Origin: Acidipila sp. EB88
Lineage (GTDB): Bacteria; Acidobacteriota; Terriglobia; Terriglobales; Acidobacteriaceae
Length of the DNA: 64,000 nucleotides
Direction of reading: 5' to 3'
Assembly (NCBI RefSeq): GCF_003858395.1
Contig: NZ_QWEV01000005.1
Span: forward strand, 1,054,001-1,118,000
Both the position numbers and the translations under genes were made by a program. Shown here piece after piece: positions 9,416 through 19,172 of this stretch (its first letter is position 1; every line of letters begins with the position of its first letter). The notes beneath the pieces are model-generated. The model was not told the origin of the DNA. It ran no database searches and worked only from the letters and a program-made list of their open reading frames with translations.

Positions 9416-9452
9416 GGAACCCACATCTCAACGCGAGATGTGGGGCACCCGG
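9416..9452. repeat. Dispersed palindromic repeat, family A (perfect copy)
   Basis: CCCACATCTC (9420-9429) and GAGATGTGGG (9435-9444) form a perfect 10-bp stem over a 5-nt loop, followed by GCACCCGG. It sits between rpoA and rplQ, within the co-transcribed region. It is the best-formed of the three copies. Confidence 0.75.
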
Positions 9453-9500
9453 TTTCCTGCATATTTGGCGGGCAGAAGCCCACCGATACTGCAACTTCGT

Positions 9501-10604
9501 TTAGAAGTTTTCTGGCTCGTTCTGCATGGACAGGTCGGTGTCGTCGTCGAGGATCTCGTCTTCCTCGTCGTCGAAGCGGCTGTACTGCCCTGCCGCAAGC
9601 TGCGCCGAGGGGAGAACCGAGGTCGGACCCGGGACAGCATTGCCCTGGTCGTCGATCTTCATGCCGAGGGACAGGCCCATCTGCGCGAGGATTTCCTTGA
9701 TCTCGTTGAGCGACTTGCGACCGAAGTTCTTGGTCTTCAGCATCTCGGCTTCGGTCTTCTGGACCAGCTCGCCGATGGACTGAATGTTGGCGTTCTTGAG
9801 GCAGTTGTAGGAGCGGACGCTGAGCTCGAGTTCCTCGACCGAACGGTTGAGGTTGTCGTTGCGCAGCAGGCCACGCGAGTCGTCCATGTGTCCTTCGAGC
9901 TCGATCTCTTCCTCGAAGTTGATGAAGATGCTCATGTGGTCCTTGAGCAGCTTGGCCGCGAGGCCCACGGCATCAGCCGGCATCACCGAACCATTGGTCC
10001 ACACTTCGAGCGTCAGCTTGTCGTAGTCGGTGATCTGACCGAGACGGGCTGCGTCGACCGCGTAGTTGACCTTGCGGACCGGCGAGTGCACCGAGTCGAT
10101 CGGCATGAAGCCGATACCAAGATCCTGGTCGAAGTTCTTGTCGGCAGAGATGTAACCGCGGCCGCGCTTGAGGCGCATCTCCATGTCGAGCTTGCCGCCT
10201 TCGCTCACGGTCGCGATGTAGACATCCTTGTCGAGGATCTCGACGTCGCCGTCGGCCTCGATCATGCCGGAGGTCACAACACCGGGCTCATCCACACGCA
10301 GGTACAGGGCCTTGGGGCCGTCACCGTTCAGCTTGAACGGGACCTGCTTGAGGTTGAGGATGATGTCGGTCGCATCTTCAACGACACCCGTGATCGACTG
10401 GAACTCGTGCAGCACGCCCTCGATGCGCACGGCCGTGACCGCAGCGCCTTCAATGGACGAAAGCAGCGTGCGACGCAGCGAGTTGCCGATGGTAGTACCG
10501 AAACCACGCTCAAAGGGCTGGGCGCTGAACTTGCCGTAGCGGTCCGTGAGTGTCTCGGTGTCGACTTGCAGGCGCTTGGGGCGCTGGAAACCTCTCCACA
10601 ACAT
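9501..10604 (-). CDS. rpoA: DNA-directed RNA polymerase subunit alpha
   Basis: The alpha subunit nucleates RNA polymerase assembly and contacts activators and UP elements. The 367-residue protein has the N-terminal dimerisation domain ([20 protein letters not shown], then [20 protein letters not shown]) and the C-terminal domain with [19 protein letters not shown] and the helix-hairpin-helix [21 protein letters not shown] short acidic tail ends [13 protein letters not shown]. The ATG at 10604 has AAGGAG 7 nt upstream; the longer frame is not supported. It is separated from rpsD by a 195-nt spacer that contains repeats and a very stable hairpin. Confidence 0.98.
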   Translation of the reverse strand: MLWRGFQRPKRLQVDTETLTDRYGKFSAQPFERGFGTTIGNSLRRTLLSSIEGAAVTAVRIEGVLHEFQSITGVVEDATDIILNLKQVPFKLNGDGPKALYLRVDEPGVVTSGMIEADGDVEILDKDVYIATVSEGGKLDMEMRLKRGRGYISADKNFDQDLGIGFMPIDSVHSPVRKVNYAVDAARLGQITDYDKLTLEVWTNGSVMPADAVGLAAKLLKDHMSIFINFEEEIELEGHMDDSRGLLRNDNLNRSVEELELSVRSYNCLKNANIQSIGELVQKTEAEMLKTKNFGRKSLNEIKEILAQMGLSLGMKIDDQGNAVPGPTSVLPSAQLAAGQYSRFDDEEDEILDDDTDLSMQNEPENF

Positions 10605-10667
10605 AGTGTTTCTCCTTGGCACGCTCGCGCGAAGCATTCTGCACGAGTCCATGCGGTACGACTAAGA

Positions 10668-10706
10668 GCAAACCGCCTGCGCGACTGGCGGTCCATTCGG
10701 GACAGG
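10668..10706. repeat. Intergenic repeat, family C
   Basis: The element AAACCGCCTGCGCG, then a short variable part, then GCGGTCC and TTCGGGACAGGT lies in the rpsD-rpoA spacer. A close copy lies at 16655-16694 in the rpmD-rplO spacer, in the same orientation. Both contain internal complementarity around TTCGGG. Confidence 0.55.
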
Positions 10707-10712
10707 TACTTG

Positions 10713-10755
10713 TTTGAGCAGCGTTGCAGGGGAAAACCCTGCAACGCTGCTCAAA
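10713..10755. repeat. Perfect 19-bp inverted repeat in the rpsD-rpoA spacer
   Basis: TTTGAGCAGCGTTGCAGGG at 10713-10731 is the exact reverse complement of 10737-10755, with only GAAAA between. Read on the transcribed minus strand it gives a 19-bp hairpin with a TTTTC loop about 110 nt before the rpoA start. The perfection suggests a mobile or recently copied element, or an RNA processing signal. No run of U follows, so it is not a normal terminator. Confidence 0.8.
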
Positions 10756-10758
10756 GAA

Positions 10759-10795
10759 GACACCCCACGAAGTGGGCGCCTCCACGCTGGGGGCT
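10759..10795. repeat. Palindromic repeat, family B
   Basis: CACCCCACGAAGTGGGCGCC, then TCCACGCTGGGGGC, lies immediately downstream of the rpsD stop on the minus strand. CCCAC pairs with GTGGG over a GAA loop. Compare the copy at 8776. Confidence 0.55.
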
Positions 10796-10799
10796 GCTG

Positions 10800-11429
10800 T
10801 TACTTGCTGTACAGTTCGACGATCAGCTGTTCGTTGACCGGGAGCTGGATGTCTTCGCGGCGCGGCAGGGCGATGATCTTGCCCGACAGTTCGGCGGGGT
10901 TGGTCTGGAGCCATGCGGGCGCGGGCTGGTGCGAAGCGAATTCGCGGGCGATCTCGATGACCGAGAGCTTCTGCGAGTTGGGGCGAATCTTGATCTCATC
11001 GCCGACAGAAACCTGGAACGAAGGAATGTTGACCTTGCGGCCGTTCACTTCGACGTGGCCATGTCGCACGATCTGGCGAGCCTGGCGACGCGAAGAAGCG
11101 TAGCCAAGACGGTAGGCAACGTTGTCAAGACGGCGCTCGAGCTGCTGAAGCAGCAGTTCGCCGGTTACGCCGGGCGCGGTGGCTGCCTTCTCGTAGTAGG
11201 CACGGAACTGGCCTTCGAGGGCGAAGTAGATGCGCTTGGCCTTCTGCTTTTCACGCAGCTGCAGGCCATAACCAACGATCTTGGCCTTGCGATCGCGACC
11301 GTGCTGGCCGGGAGCGAAGTTGCGCTTTTCGATGGCGCACTTGTCGGAAAAGCAACGGGTGCCCTTGAGGAACAATTTCATGCCTTCGCGACGGCAAAGG
11401 CGGCATACAGGTCCGGTGTAACGAGCCAC
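10800..11429 (-). CDS. rpsD: 30S ribosomal protein S4
   Basis: S4 is a primary 16S rRNA-binding protein. The 209-residue protein is the zinc-binding form: Cys9, Cys12, Cys26 and Cys31 make a C-X2-C-X13-C-X4-C knuckle at the N-terminus. The S4 RNA-binding fold follows, with [40 protein letters not shown] and the conserved C-terminal [11 protein letters not shown]. In many bacteria S4 represses the alpha operon by binding the rpsM leader; no such fold was verified here. The 240-nt gap after rpsK is the largest spacer in the cluster. Confidence 0.98.
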   Translation of the reverse strand: MARYTGPVCRLCRREGMKLFLKGTRCFSDKCAIEKRNFAPGQHGRDRKAKIVGYGLQLREKQKAKRIYFALEGQFRAYYEKAATAPGVTGELLLQQLERRLDNVAYRLGYASSRRQARQIVRHGHVEVNGRKVNIPSFQVSVGDEIKIRPNSQKLSVIEIAREFASHQPAPAWLQTNPAELSGKIIALPRREDIQLPVNEQLIVELYSK

Positions 11430-11499
11430 TTGGGTCTCTCCTGAACTTCAGGTGTCGATCGGTTTACGCGCCGCGGAAACGTATGTGACAGCGGAGGGC

Positions 11500-11610
11500 G
11501 TTTCTTCCCGATCCTTTGGTGTGGTGAGCCATGCCAAACGAAGTGGTAGGTTCAATGGCGGTTTCGAAGCTGACCGCAGAGCCTTCACTTCGTTCAGGAT
11601 GACAAGAACA
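11500..11610 (-). repeat. CHPERSEGS-type dispersed repeat fragment
   Basis: Read on the minus strand the spacer contains TTGTCATCCTGAACGAAGTG, then AAGGCTCTGCGGTC, and further on CACCACACCAAAGGATCGGG. Its shadow translation reads CHPERSEGSAVSF. I recognise this as a non-coding dispersed repeat that produces thousands of spurious CHPERSEGS proteins in bacterial databases and is frequent in Acidobacteria. It is inserted between rpsK and rpsD. Confidence 0.7.
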
Positions 11611-11625
11611 GCCTGGAACGTGCCA

Positions 11626-11660
11626 CGCGGCAGGGACCCACCGAGTGGGCACCTGCCGCG
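11626..11660. repeat. Two-step palindrome between rpsK and rpsD (family B-like)
   Basis: CGCGGCAGG (11626-11634) pairs with CCTGCCGCG (11652-11660), and inside it CCCAC (11637-11641) pairs with GTGGG (11645-11649) over a CGA loop. It lies just downstream of the rpsK stop on the transcribed strand. The inner CCCAC-CGA-GTGGG matches the core of the family B copies. There is no U-tract, so processing or protection of the 3' end is as likely as termination. Confidence 0.6.
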
Positions 11661-11669
11661 CAGTGCATC

Positions 11670-12098
11670 TCAGACGCGGCGACGCTTGGGCGGGCGGCAG
11701 CCGTTGTGCGGGATCGGCGTAACGTCGCGGATCGAACGCACATCGATGCCGGCAGCCGCGAGCGCACGCACGGCGGATTCACGGCCGGAGCCGGGACCGG
11801 AGACGCGCACATCGACCGAGCGGAGACCATGATCGCGCGCCTGGTTGGCGGCGTTCTGCGCAGCCTGCTGCGCGGCAAACGGGGTGCCCTTACGGGAGCC
11901 ACGGAAGCCGAGCGAGCCGGAGGACTTCCAGGAAAGCGTGTTGCCCTGGCCGTCGGTGATGGTCACGATGGTGTTGTTGAAGGTGGCCTGGATGTGCACG
12001 AGGCCGAATGGAACGTTCTTCCGTTCGCGCTTCTTGAACTTCTTGTTCTTGTTGGACTTGTTGCCGCCCGAACCCTTGTTGCCCTGTGCCTTCGCCAT
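11670..12098 (-). CDS. rpsK: 30S ribosomal protein S11
   Basis: S11 forms part of the platform of the small subunit. The 142-residue protein has a Lys/Asn-rich N-terminal extension ([20 protein letters not shown]) before the core [20 protein letters not shown], and ends with the invariant [13 protein letters not shown]. Its ATG shares one base with the rpsM stop codon (TAATG), so the two are translationally coupled. Confidence 0.98.
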   Translation of the reverse strand: MAKAQGNKGSGGNKSNKNKKFKKRERKNVPFGLVHIQATFNNTIVTITDGQGNTLSWKSSGSLGFRGSRKGTPFAAQQAAQNAANQARDHGLRSVDVRVSGPGSGRESAVRALAAAGIDVRSIRDVTPIPHNGCRPPKRRRV

Positions 12099-12478
12099 TA
12101 CTTGGTCGCCTTCTTCTTTCCGGCTACTGTGCCCTTACGCGGTCCCTTGCGGGTCCGTGCGTTGGTGTGCGAGCGCTGCCCGCGGACGGGCAGGTTGCGG
12201 CGGTGACGCAGTCCGCGATAGCTCTGGATATCGATGAGCCGCTTGATGTTCATCGAAACATCCTTGCGCAGGTCGCCTTCGACCTGGCCTTCCTGCTCGA
12301 TGACGGCGCGAATCTTGTTAATCTCGTCTTCGCTCAGGTCGCTCAGCTTGCGAAACGGGTCAATGTCTGCCTTGGTCAGGATGCGCAGTGCGCGAGGATC
12401 ACCAACGCCATAGATATAGGTCAGTGCGATCCGCACCTGCTTGTTGTTCGGCAGATCCACACCAGAAATACGTGCCAT
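12098..12478 (-). CDS. rpsM: 30S ribosomal protein S13
   Basis: S13 sits in the head of the small subunit and contacts the P-site tRNA and intersubunit bridges. The 126-residue protein begins [20 protein letters not shown] and carries the helix-two-turn-helix and the basic C-terminal tail with [15 protein letters not shown] and [16 protein letters not shown] 187-nt spacer separates it from rpmJ; this is where an S4 regulatory target would be expected if the alpha-operon control known from other bacteria applies. Confidence 0.98.
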   Translation of the reverse strand: MARISGVDLPNNKQVRIALTYIYGVGDPRALRILTKADIDPFRKLSDLSEDEINKIRAVIEQEGQVEGDLRKDVSMNIKRLIDIQSYRGLRHRRNLPVRGQRSHTNARTRKGPRKGTVAGKKKATK

Positions 12479-12665
12479 GCTTGCCTTCTCTTCGTGCCCG
12501 GGCCGGAGCTGCTCCGTCCGTGCTGTTTGGGGCTGGTAGTCGTCAACCAGCTAGGTGGAGCAGGTTCTGCGGGTTCATCGCACGCTCATTGGGTCCGAGC
12601 GAACTCGCCTGCAGGCTGCCTTTCAGAAAACCGGATCGTGGGGACCCCGGGGTGGACGCCGGGAA

Positions 12666-12779
12666 CTAACCCTGGCGCTGCTTGTGCTTGGAAACTTCGC
12701 AGATCACACGCACCACACCGCGGCGGTTGATCACCTTGCACTTATCGCAGATCTTCTTGACGGACGCACGAACCTTCAC
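12666..12779 (-). CDS. rpmJ: 50S ribosomal protein L36
   Basis: This is a 37-residue zinc-binding protein of the large subunit. The sequence from the GTG at 12779 reads [20 protein letters not shown] and then [17 protein letters not shown], with Cys11, Cys14, Cys27 and His32 forming the C-X2-C-X12-C-X4-H zinc site. GGAAGGGAAG lies just upstream of the GTG. A longer frame back to 12857 would run into infA and is rejected. The motif identifies it unambiguously. Confidence 0.96.
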   Translation of the reverse strand: MKVRASVKKICDKCKVINRRGVVRVICEVSKHKQRQG

Positions 12780-12837
12780 TTGTACTTCCCTTCCTTGGCG
12801 CACCTGCCTTGAAGCAGGGGCGCTGGTACAGCGCTGC

Positions 12838-13056
12838 TTATTTGTAGCGGTACACAATCCGCCCGCGGGTCAAATCATACGGGCTCAACTCTACGGCAAC
12901 CCGGTCACCGGGCAGGATGCGAATGAAGTTCTTCCGCATGCGCCCGGAGACGTGGGCCAAAACCTGGTGCTTGTTTTCAAGCTCCACTTTAAACATCGCG
13001 TTCGGCAGGGTCTCAACGACCGTTGCCATGACTTCAATTGCGTCTTCCTTCGACAC
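12838..13056 (-). CDS. infA: Translation initiation factor IF-1
   Basis: IF-1 occupies the A site during initiation. The 72-residue single OB-fold protein starts at a GTG (13056) and reads [40 protein letters not shown], then [20 protein letters not shown] and ends [10 protein letters not shown], all typical. The only unusual point is MAT where EGT is common after AIEV. The start codon is deduced from the family N-terminus. It lies between map and rpmJ, its standard place. Confidence 0.97.
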   Translation of the reverse strand: MSKEDAIEVMATVVETLPNAMFKVELENKHQVLAHVSGRMRKNFIRILPGDRVAVELSPYDLTRGRIVYRYK

Positions 13057-13146
13057 CGTATCCCGATTCCGCCTCGCCCGGCTCGTGCCATTGCGAGACT
13101 GTGTTGCCTATACCATCATCCGCTTCCCTGCCGGATGGCGCATATC

Positions 13147-13899
13147 CTAACGCGTCAAAACCTCGACGCCATGCTCCGTGACGGCCACCGTGTGCTCGAA
13201 GTGCGCACTCAGGCTGCCATCGGTGGTGACCACCGTCCAGCCGTCCGGAAGCACCTGGACAGCGGACCGGCCAATATTGACCATCGGCTCGATGCAGAAC
13301 ACCATGCCGGGACGCACCTTCATGCCGCGGCCACGCTGCCCATAGTTTGGCACCTGCGGATCCTCGTGCAACTGTGTGCCGATACCGTGGCCCACGAACT
13401 CGCGCACCACGCTGAAGCCCGCACCTTCCACCGTCTGCTGGACCGAAGCCCCGATGTCACCGAACGTCGCGCCGATCTTGACGGCCTCAATGCCGGCGGC
13501 GAGCGACGCTTCTGTCACAGCAACCAGCTTGGCGGCCTTCTCGGAGACCCTATCGCCGACCGGAATGGTGGTCGCCGAGTCTCCGTAGAACCCGTCCACC
13601 ACGACGCCGGTGTCGATCGAAACGATATCGCCGTCACGCAGGACCTTGTTCGCCGAAGGAATGCCGTGCACTACTTCCTGGTTGACGCTGATACAGAGAA
13701 CGCAGGGAAAGCCGTGATAGCCCTTGAATGCCGGGGTTACGCCGAACTCCTTGACCTTGGCGGCTGCGACCTGCTCGAGATCCATCGTGGTCGCACCGGG
13801 CTTGACATGCGGGCGAACGGCATCCAGCAGCTCGCGCACCATGCCGCCTGCGCGGCGCATGCGCGCAATCTCGTCCACCGTTTTGAGTATGACTGCCAT
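13147..13899 (-). CDS. map: Methionine aminopeptidase, type I
   Basis: This dimetal enzyme removes the initiator methionine from nascent proteins. The 250-residue protein has all ligands in place: Asp96 (SIDTG), Asp107 (YGDSA), His171 (FVGHGIG), Glu204 (CIEPM) and Glu235 (FEHT), with the substrate-contacting His79 in QEVVHGIPS. There is no N-terminal extension or zinc finger, hence type Ia. It follows adk by 5 nt and precedes infA, the normal arrangement. Confidence 0.98.
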   Translation of the reverse strand: MAVILKTVDEIARMRRAGGMVRELLDAVRPHVKPGATTMDLEQVAAAKVKEFGVTPAFKGYHGFPCVLCISVNQEVVHGIPSANKVLRDGDIVSIDTGVVVDGFYGDSATTIPVGDRVSEKAAKLVAVTEASLAAGIEAVKIGATFGDIGASVQQTVEGAGFSVVREFVGHGIGTQLHEDPQVPNYGQRGRGMKVRPGMVFCIEPMVNIGRSAVQVLPDGWTVVTTDGSLSAHFEHTVAVTEHGVEVLTR

Positions 13900-13904
13900 G
13901 CGTC

Positions 13905-14609
13905 TTAAGCGTTCCTCAAATGCCGTACTGCCTGTTCCACCCGCGCCGTCACGGCATCAAGCGCTGCTTCGCCGTCGACCTCGACCAGCCGCCCGAGTGC
14001 CTGATAATGTGCCACGACCGGAGCCGTCTGGGCCTCGTAGGCGCGCATGCGCCCTTCGAAAACCGTCTCGGAGTCGTCATCGCGACGCTGGAGGAGTGTG
14101 CCGTCCAGATCGCAGACGCCTTCCTGCCTGGGTGGCTGCAGGTAAACGTTGTAGATACTGCCGCATACCGGGCAGATACGCCGTCCCGTAATACGGCGCA
14201 GTAACTGAGTATACGCGACCCGTATCGACACAGCAACCAACGGCAAGCGGTGCGCGCCCACTGCCAGCTTGTCATCCAACCACTCGGCCTGCGCCAGGGT
14301 GCGCGGAAAGCCGTCAAGGATGTAACCGTGCGTGGTATCCGGCTCCTGCAGGCGAAGCTCGACCATCTGGTTTACCAGGTCGTCCGGGACCAGGTGACCT
14401 GCATCCATCAGAGCTCGGGCGTGCTGGCCCAGGGCTGAGCCCGAGGCGACGTTGGCGCGCAGCAGGTCGCCGGTGGAGATCTGGGGGATGGTCCAGAGGG
14501 AAACGAGCTCCTTGGCCTGGGTGCCTTTGCCGACACCCGGCGCACCCATCAACAGGATGGGGCCGGGCTCAAACGAGGGATGCGGATTGGAAGACTGTGT
14601 GTTCGCCAA
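13905..14609 (-). CDS. adk: Adenylate kinase, zinc-LID type
   Basis: Adenylate kinase converts ATP and AMP to two ADP. The 234-residue protein has the P-loop GAPGVGKGTQ, the AMP site STGDLLRANV, and the DGFPRT motif. The LID carries a zinc knuckle, CPVC, 16 residues, then CDLD (C-X2-C-X16-C-X2-D). The start is probably the TTG at 14609, directly after the secY stop codon, giving about 15 extra residues before the usual ILLMGAPG beginning; GGAAGG lies upstream inside secY. An ATG at residue 21 is too close to the P-loop to be the start. Confidence 0.95.
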   Translation of the reverse strand: MANTQSSNPHPSFEPGPILLMGAPGVGKGTQAKELVSLWTIPQISTGDLLRANVASGSALGQHARALMDAGHLVPDDLVNQMVELRLQEPDTTHGYILDGFPRTLAQAEWLDDKLAVGAHRLPLVAVSIRVAYTQLLRRITGRRICPVCGSIYNVYLQPPRQEGVCDLDGTLLQRRDDDSETVFEGRMRAYEAQTAPVVAHYQALGRLVEVDGEAALDAVTARVEQAVRHLRNA

Positions 14610-16004
<1,395 letters not shown>

Positions 16005-16150
16005 GCGGCGGCTCGTCTCTGGGGGCTTCTCGGGAATCTTGACTGCTGGCGCGCCTGTGGCTCGAGGCGGCGACCAGCGGTTGGTTCAGAATACGCGAAA
16101 GGCAGTGGCCGCGTGGGCACACTGCCTTCTCGATGCAGACAGCATGGAGC

Positions 16151-16591
16151 TTAGCCGAGCAGCACAGCCTGGCCGCCCGCGGCCTCGATCTTCTCCTGCG
16201 CGGACTTCGAGAACTTGTGCGCATGGATCGTGACAGCGGTGGTGAGCTCGCCATTACCCAGGATCTTGAGCAACTCGTCGCGGCTCTTCAGGAAGCCAAG
16301 CGCCTTGAGGCGTTCGAGCGTGAGCTCGGTCTCGCCCATTTCGGCGATGCGGCTCAGGTTGAGCACGGTGTACTCGGTGCGGAAGATGTTGGTGAAACCG
16401 CGCTTGGGCATGCGACGGTGCAGCGGCATCTGGCCGCCCTCGAAACCGCGCATCATGCTGGAGCCGGTGCGCGAACCCTGGCCCTTGTGGCCACGGGCGG
16501 AGGTTTTGCCGTGTCCGGAGCCCATACCACGGCCGACACGCTTCTTGTTACGGTTTGCCTTGGCAGGCGCACGGAGATTGGAGAGATTCAT
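16151..16591 (-). CDS. rplO: 50S ribosomal protein L15
   Basis: L15 is a late-assembly large-subunit protein. The start at 16591 gives 146 residues beginning MNLSNLRAPAKANRNKKRVG, followed by the Gly-rich GRGMGSGHGKTSARGHKGQG and the globular C-terminal domain. A GAGG lies 5 nt upstream, and a second in-frame ATG immediately precedes it at 16594. The long upstream frame overlaps rpmD and is rejected. Confidence 0.97.
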   Translation of the reverse strand: MNLSNLRAPAKANRNKKRVGRGMGSGHGKTSARGHKGQGSRTGSSMMRGFEGGQMPLHRRMPKRGFTNIFRTEYTVLNLSRIAEMGETELTLERLKALGFLKSRDELLKILGNGELTTAVTIHAHKFSKSAQEKIEAAGGQAVLLG

Positions 16592-16654
16592 CATTGCCTC
16601 GCTAACGCCGGCGGGATCCAGCCCGCCGACTCGCATGTATTTAAGTACGAAAAC

Positions 16655-16694
16655 CAAACCGCCTGCGCGGCTTGCGGCCCCTTCGGGGCGGGTG
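16655..16694. repeat. Intergenic repeat, family C
   Basis: The rpmD-rplO spacer carries AAACCGCCTGCGCGGCTTGC, then GGCCCCTTCGGGGCGGGT. It matches the element at 10668-10706 with a few substitutions. GGCCCC and GGGGC flank TTC here and could form a hairpin. Confidence 0.55.
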
Positions 16695-16700
16695 GTGAGC

Positions 16701-16898
16701 CTAGGCTTCGAGGACGCGGACCAGGTGCGGGACCTTGGCGACCATGCCCCGGATCGAGGGGGTGTCTTCGCGCTCCACAACCTGCTGGAGGCGCGTGAAG
16801 CCAAGACCCTTGATCACGAGCTTGTGCTTGGTGGGCGCCTGGATCATGGAGCGGTAGTACTGCAGGCGCATGGTGGGCTTGGGGTTTGTCTCTGCCAT
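16701..16898 (-). CDS. rpmD: 50S ribosomal protein L30
   Basis: This is a 65-residue large-subunit protein with the L30 core QYYRSMIQAPTKHKLVIKGL, GFTRLQQVVEREDTPSIRGM and VPHLVRVLE. The first 10 residues (MAETNPKPTM) are a short extension. It begins 2 nt after the rpsE stop codon, so it is probably coupled to it. Confidence 0.95.
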   Translation of the reverse strand: MAETNPKPTMRLQYYRSMIQAPTKHKLVIKGLGFTRLQQVVEREDTPSIRGMVAKVPHLVRVLEA

Positions 16899-16900
16899 GG

Positions 16901-17410
16901 TTACAGCTCCTGAACTGATTTGCCGCGCAGCGCGGCGACTTCGGCACGATCACGCAGCTGCACCAGCGCGTCAAAGGTGGCCTTGACCACGTTGTGCGGG
17001 TTTGCGGTACCAAGGCTCTTGGTGAGCACGTTCTGCACACCGGCCGAGGTCATCACGGCGCGCACGGCACCACCGGCGATCACACCGGTACCTTCAGGCG
17101 CCGGCTTGAGCAGCACGTGCCCGGAGCCGAAGCGGCCCAGCACCTGGTGCGGGATCGTGGTTTCCGTGAGGTTGATGCGGACCAGGTTCTTCTTGGCCGA
17201 TTCAATGCCCTTGCGGATTGCCTGAGGCACTTCCTTTGCCTTGCCGGAGCCGTAACCGACAACGCCGGAGGCCGGGTCACCGACAACGACCAGTGCCGCA
17301 AACGACATGTTCTTGCCGCCCTTGACCACCTTGGTCACGCGGTTGATCGCCACAACCTGATCCTTCAGGTTGTACTGCGCCGCATCGAGCTTTTTCTTCA
17401 GCATTGCCAT
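16901..17410 (-). CDS. rpsE: 30S ribosomal protein S5
   Basis: S5 contributes to the mRNA entry channel and decoding accuracy. The 169-residue protein contains the double-stranded RNA-binding-like domain with [20 protein letters not shown] and [20 protein letters not shown], and the C-terminal domain [20 protein letters not shown] and [17 protein letters not shown]. Position GGKNMSF, where spectinomycin-resistance changes occur in other species, looks ordinary. Confidence 0.98.
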   Translation of the reverse strand: MAMLKKKLDAAQYNLKDQVVAINRVTKVVKGGKNMSFAALVVVGDPASGVVGYGSGKAKEVPQAIRKGIESAKKNLVRINLTETTIPHQVLGRFGSGHVLLKPAPEGTGVIAGGAVRAVMTSAGVQNVLTKSLGTANPHNVVKATFDALVQLRDRAEVAALRGKSVQEL

Positions 17411-17479
17411 TCCTGTACCAGTCCTTCCGGGCTTGCTCAGCCCCTACCCTGAAGCGTGGGCGCCGTGGCGCCTCACCGT

Positions 17480-17836
17480 TTAGAAGTCGAGTCCTGCTTC
17501 GCGTGCTGCGTCCGCCAGGGCCTTGATCCGGCCGTGGTACAGATAGCCGCCGCGATCGAACACGACCTTCTTGATGCCGGCTTCAATCGCCTTCTCGCCG
17601 ACCAACTTGCCCACAGCCTTGGCAGCCTCGAGGTTGCCACCGACTGCGACCTTGGCGGTCACGGTCGAGGCGGACACCAGCGTTACACCCTGGTTGTCGT
17701 TGATGAGCTGGGCGTAGATGTGGTTAAGCGAACGGTAGACATTGAGGCGCGGACGCTCGGCGGTGCCGTGCACCTTCTGACGGATGCGTGCATGGACGCG
17801 GCGGCGGATTTCGTTGCGCTTGATCTTCGGAATCAT
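17480..17836 (-). CDS. rplR: 50S ribosomal protein L18
   Basis: L18 binds 5S rRNA in the central protuberance. The 118-residue protein starts [20 protein letters not shown] and contains [20 protein letters not shown], with the family C-terminal [20 protein letters not shown]. Spacing to rplF is 89 nt and to rpsE 69 nt. Confidence 0.98.
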   Translation of the reverse strand: MIPKIKRNEIRRRVHARIRQKVHGTAERPRLNVYRSLNHIYAQLINDNQGVTLVSASTVTAKVAVGGNLEAAKAVGKLVGEKAIEAGIKKVVFDRGGYLYHGRIKALADAAREAGLDF

Positions 17837-17925
17837 GGGGTTCCCTTCCTAAGGGCGGAGCCGCCCGGCGGCTCCGTTCGGTTGTGCGGACGCATGCGCG
17901 CCCGCGTGGGGAGTTCAGAAATCGA

Positions 17926-18465
17926 CTACTTGGAGCCCGTCTTACCGGCCTTCTTCTTGAGCTTTTCGCCGGCGTACCGCACACCCTTGTTCTTGTAGGG
18001 ATCCGGCTTGCGCAGCGAGCGCATGTCAGCAGCCACCTGGCCGACCTTCTGCCGGTCGATACCGGAGATCGTCAAGCGGGTCTGCTTAGCGTCCACCGCG
18101 GCCGTGATGCCGGTGGGCAGCGGGAACTCGATCGGGTGCGAATAGCCCAGGGTGAAGACCACCATGCCGGCGCCCTTGAGTTCCACGCGATAGCCGATGC
18201 CGACGATGTCGAGATCCTTGGTCCAGCCCTTGGTAACGCCTTCAACGGCGTTGTAGACCAGGGCGCGAGTCAGACCGTGAATGGCGGCCTGCGAGTCGTT
18301 GTCCCGCACCGCGTGGATGAAGTTCTCACGGGTCTCGAGCTTGATGCCGACCGGAATCGACTGCTTGACCTTGCCCTTGGGGCCTTCCACTACGAGCGTG
18401 TTGCCTTCCACCGCGTACTTGACACCGGCGGGGAGTGCGATGGGCTGTCTACCGATACGTGACAT
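17926..18465 (-). CDS. rplF: 50S ribosomal protein L6
   Basis: L6 binds helix 97 of 23S rRNA near the factor-binding site. The 179-residue protein has the duplicated L6 fold, starting [20 protein letters not shown] and ending with the conserved block [20 protein letters not shown] followed by a Lys-rich tail. The 192-nt spacer before it contains no obvious gene. Confidence 0.98.
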   Translation of the reverse strand: MSRIGRQPIALPAGVKYAVEGNTLVVEGPKGKVKQSIPVGIKLETRENFIHAVRDNDSQAAIHGLTRALVYNAVEGVTKGWTKDLDIVGIGYRVELKGAGMVVFTLGYSHPIEFPLPTGITAAVDAKQTRLTISGIDRQKVGQVAADMRSLRKPDPYKNKGVRYAGEKLKKKAGKTGSK

Positions 18466-18657
18466 CTGTTGATCCTTGAACGGCTTGCGAGTCCCGCGCC
18501 GGCAACCTCACCGGGGTACGTTCCACTGCAGCCAGCAGGCGTTGGCCCGCTTTACTTCTTTGCTTCGTTGCGTATACCCGGACGGACATCGCAGCCCAGG
18601 CTGAACAGAAACAGACGGAGGCTCGGCTCGAAAGCCGGGCCTGCGTTCGATTCCCTC

Positions 18658-19056
18658 TTACCAGACTTCGCAGAGCAGCTCGCCGCCGACACCTTCGCGA
18701 CGCGCCTGGCGACCGGTCATCACGCCGCGGGGCGTGGTGAGGATCGAGATGCCGAGGCCGCCCTGGACGCGCTTGATCTCGTCGCGGCCGATGTACACGC
18801 GGCAGCCGGGACGCGAAATGCGCTGGAGGTCGCGGATCGCTGCCTCATTGTTGTTGCCGTACTTGAGGTACACACGCAGCACAGGGTGGCCATCTTCTTC
18901 GGCCGCCTTGTAATTGGCGATGTAGCCCTCTTCCTTGAGGATGCGGGCGATCTCCGCCTTCAGCTTGGAGGCGGGCACATCAAGCTTCTGATGACGGGCA
19001 CGGATGGAGTTCCGGATGCGCGTAAGGAAATCAGCTACTGGGTCGGTCAGATTCAT
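18658..19056 (-). CDS. rpsH: 30S ribosomal protein S8
   Basis: S8 is a primary 16S rRNA-binding protein and the usual translational repressor of the spc operon. The 132-residue protein starts MNLTDPVADFLTRIRNSIRA and ends with GLGISILTTPRGVMTGRQAR, then EGVGGELLCEVW, the conserved S8 C-terminus. Its regulatory target, near rplE in E. coli, was not identifiable by eye. Confidence 0.98.
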   Translation of the reverse strand: MNLTDPVADFLTRIRNSIRARHQKLDVPASKLKAEIARILKEEGYIANYKAAEEDGHPVLRVYLKYGNNNEAAIRDLQRISRPGCRVYIGRDEIKRVQGGLGISILTTPRGVMTGRQARREGVGGELLCEVW

Positions 19057-19172
19057 GCATTCTCCTCATCTCCCGTTCGCTCCCCGGTGACGGGGAGAAC
19101 CAGCGAAGATGGTTAAGGACTCTGGTCGGGCGCCCTGGCGGCTTCGAGGCTGGGGCGCCGGGATTGCGAAAG

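Noticed and set aside
9399..11444. 681-codon plus-strand open frame opposite rpsD, rpoA and rplQ
   Set aside because: It is antisense to certain genes and arises from GC-rich third positions; its translation has no domain pattern.
11464..11652. 62-codon ORF containing CHPERSEGS
   Set aside because: It is the known spurious translation of a dispersed non-coding repeat.
12479..12665. Possible S4-binding leader before rpsM
   Set aside because: The 187-nt spacer could hold one, but I could not trace a pseudoknot by eye, so it is not called.
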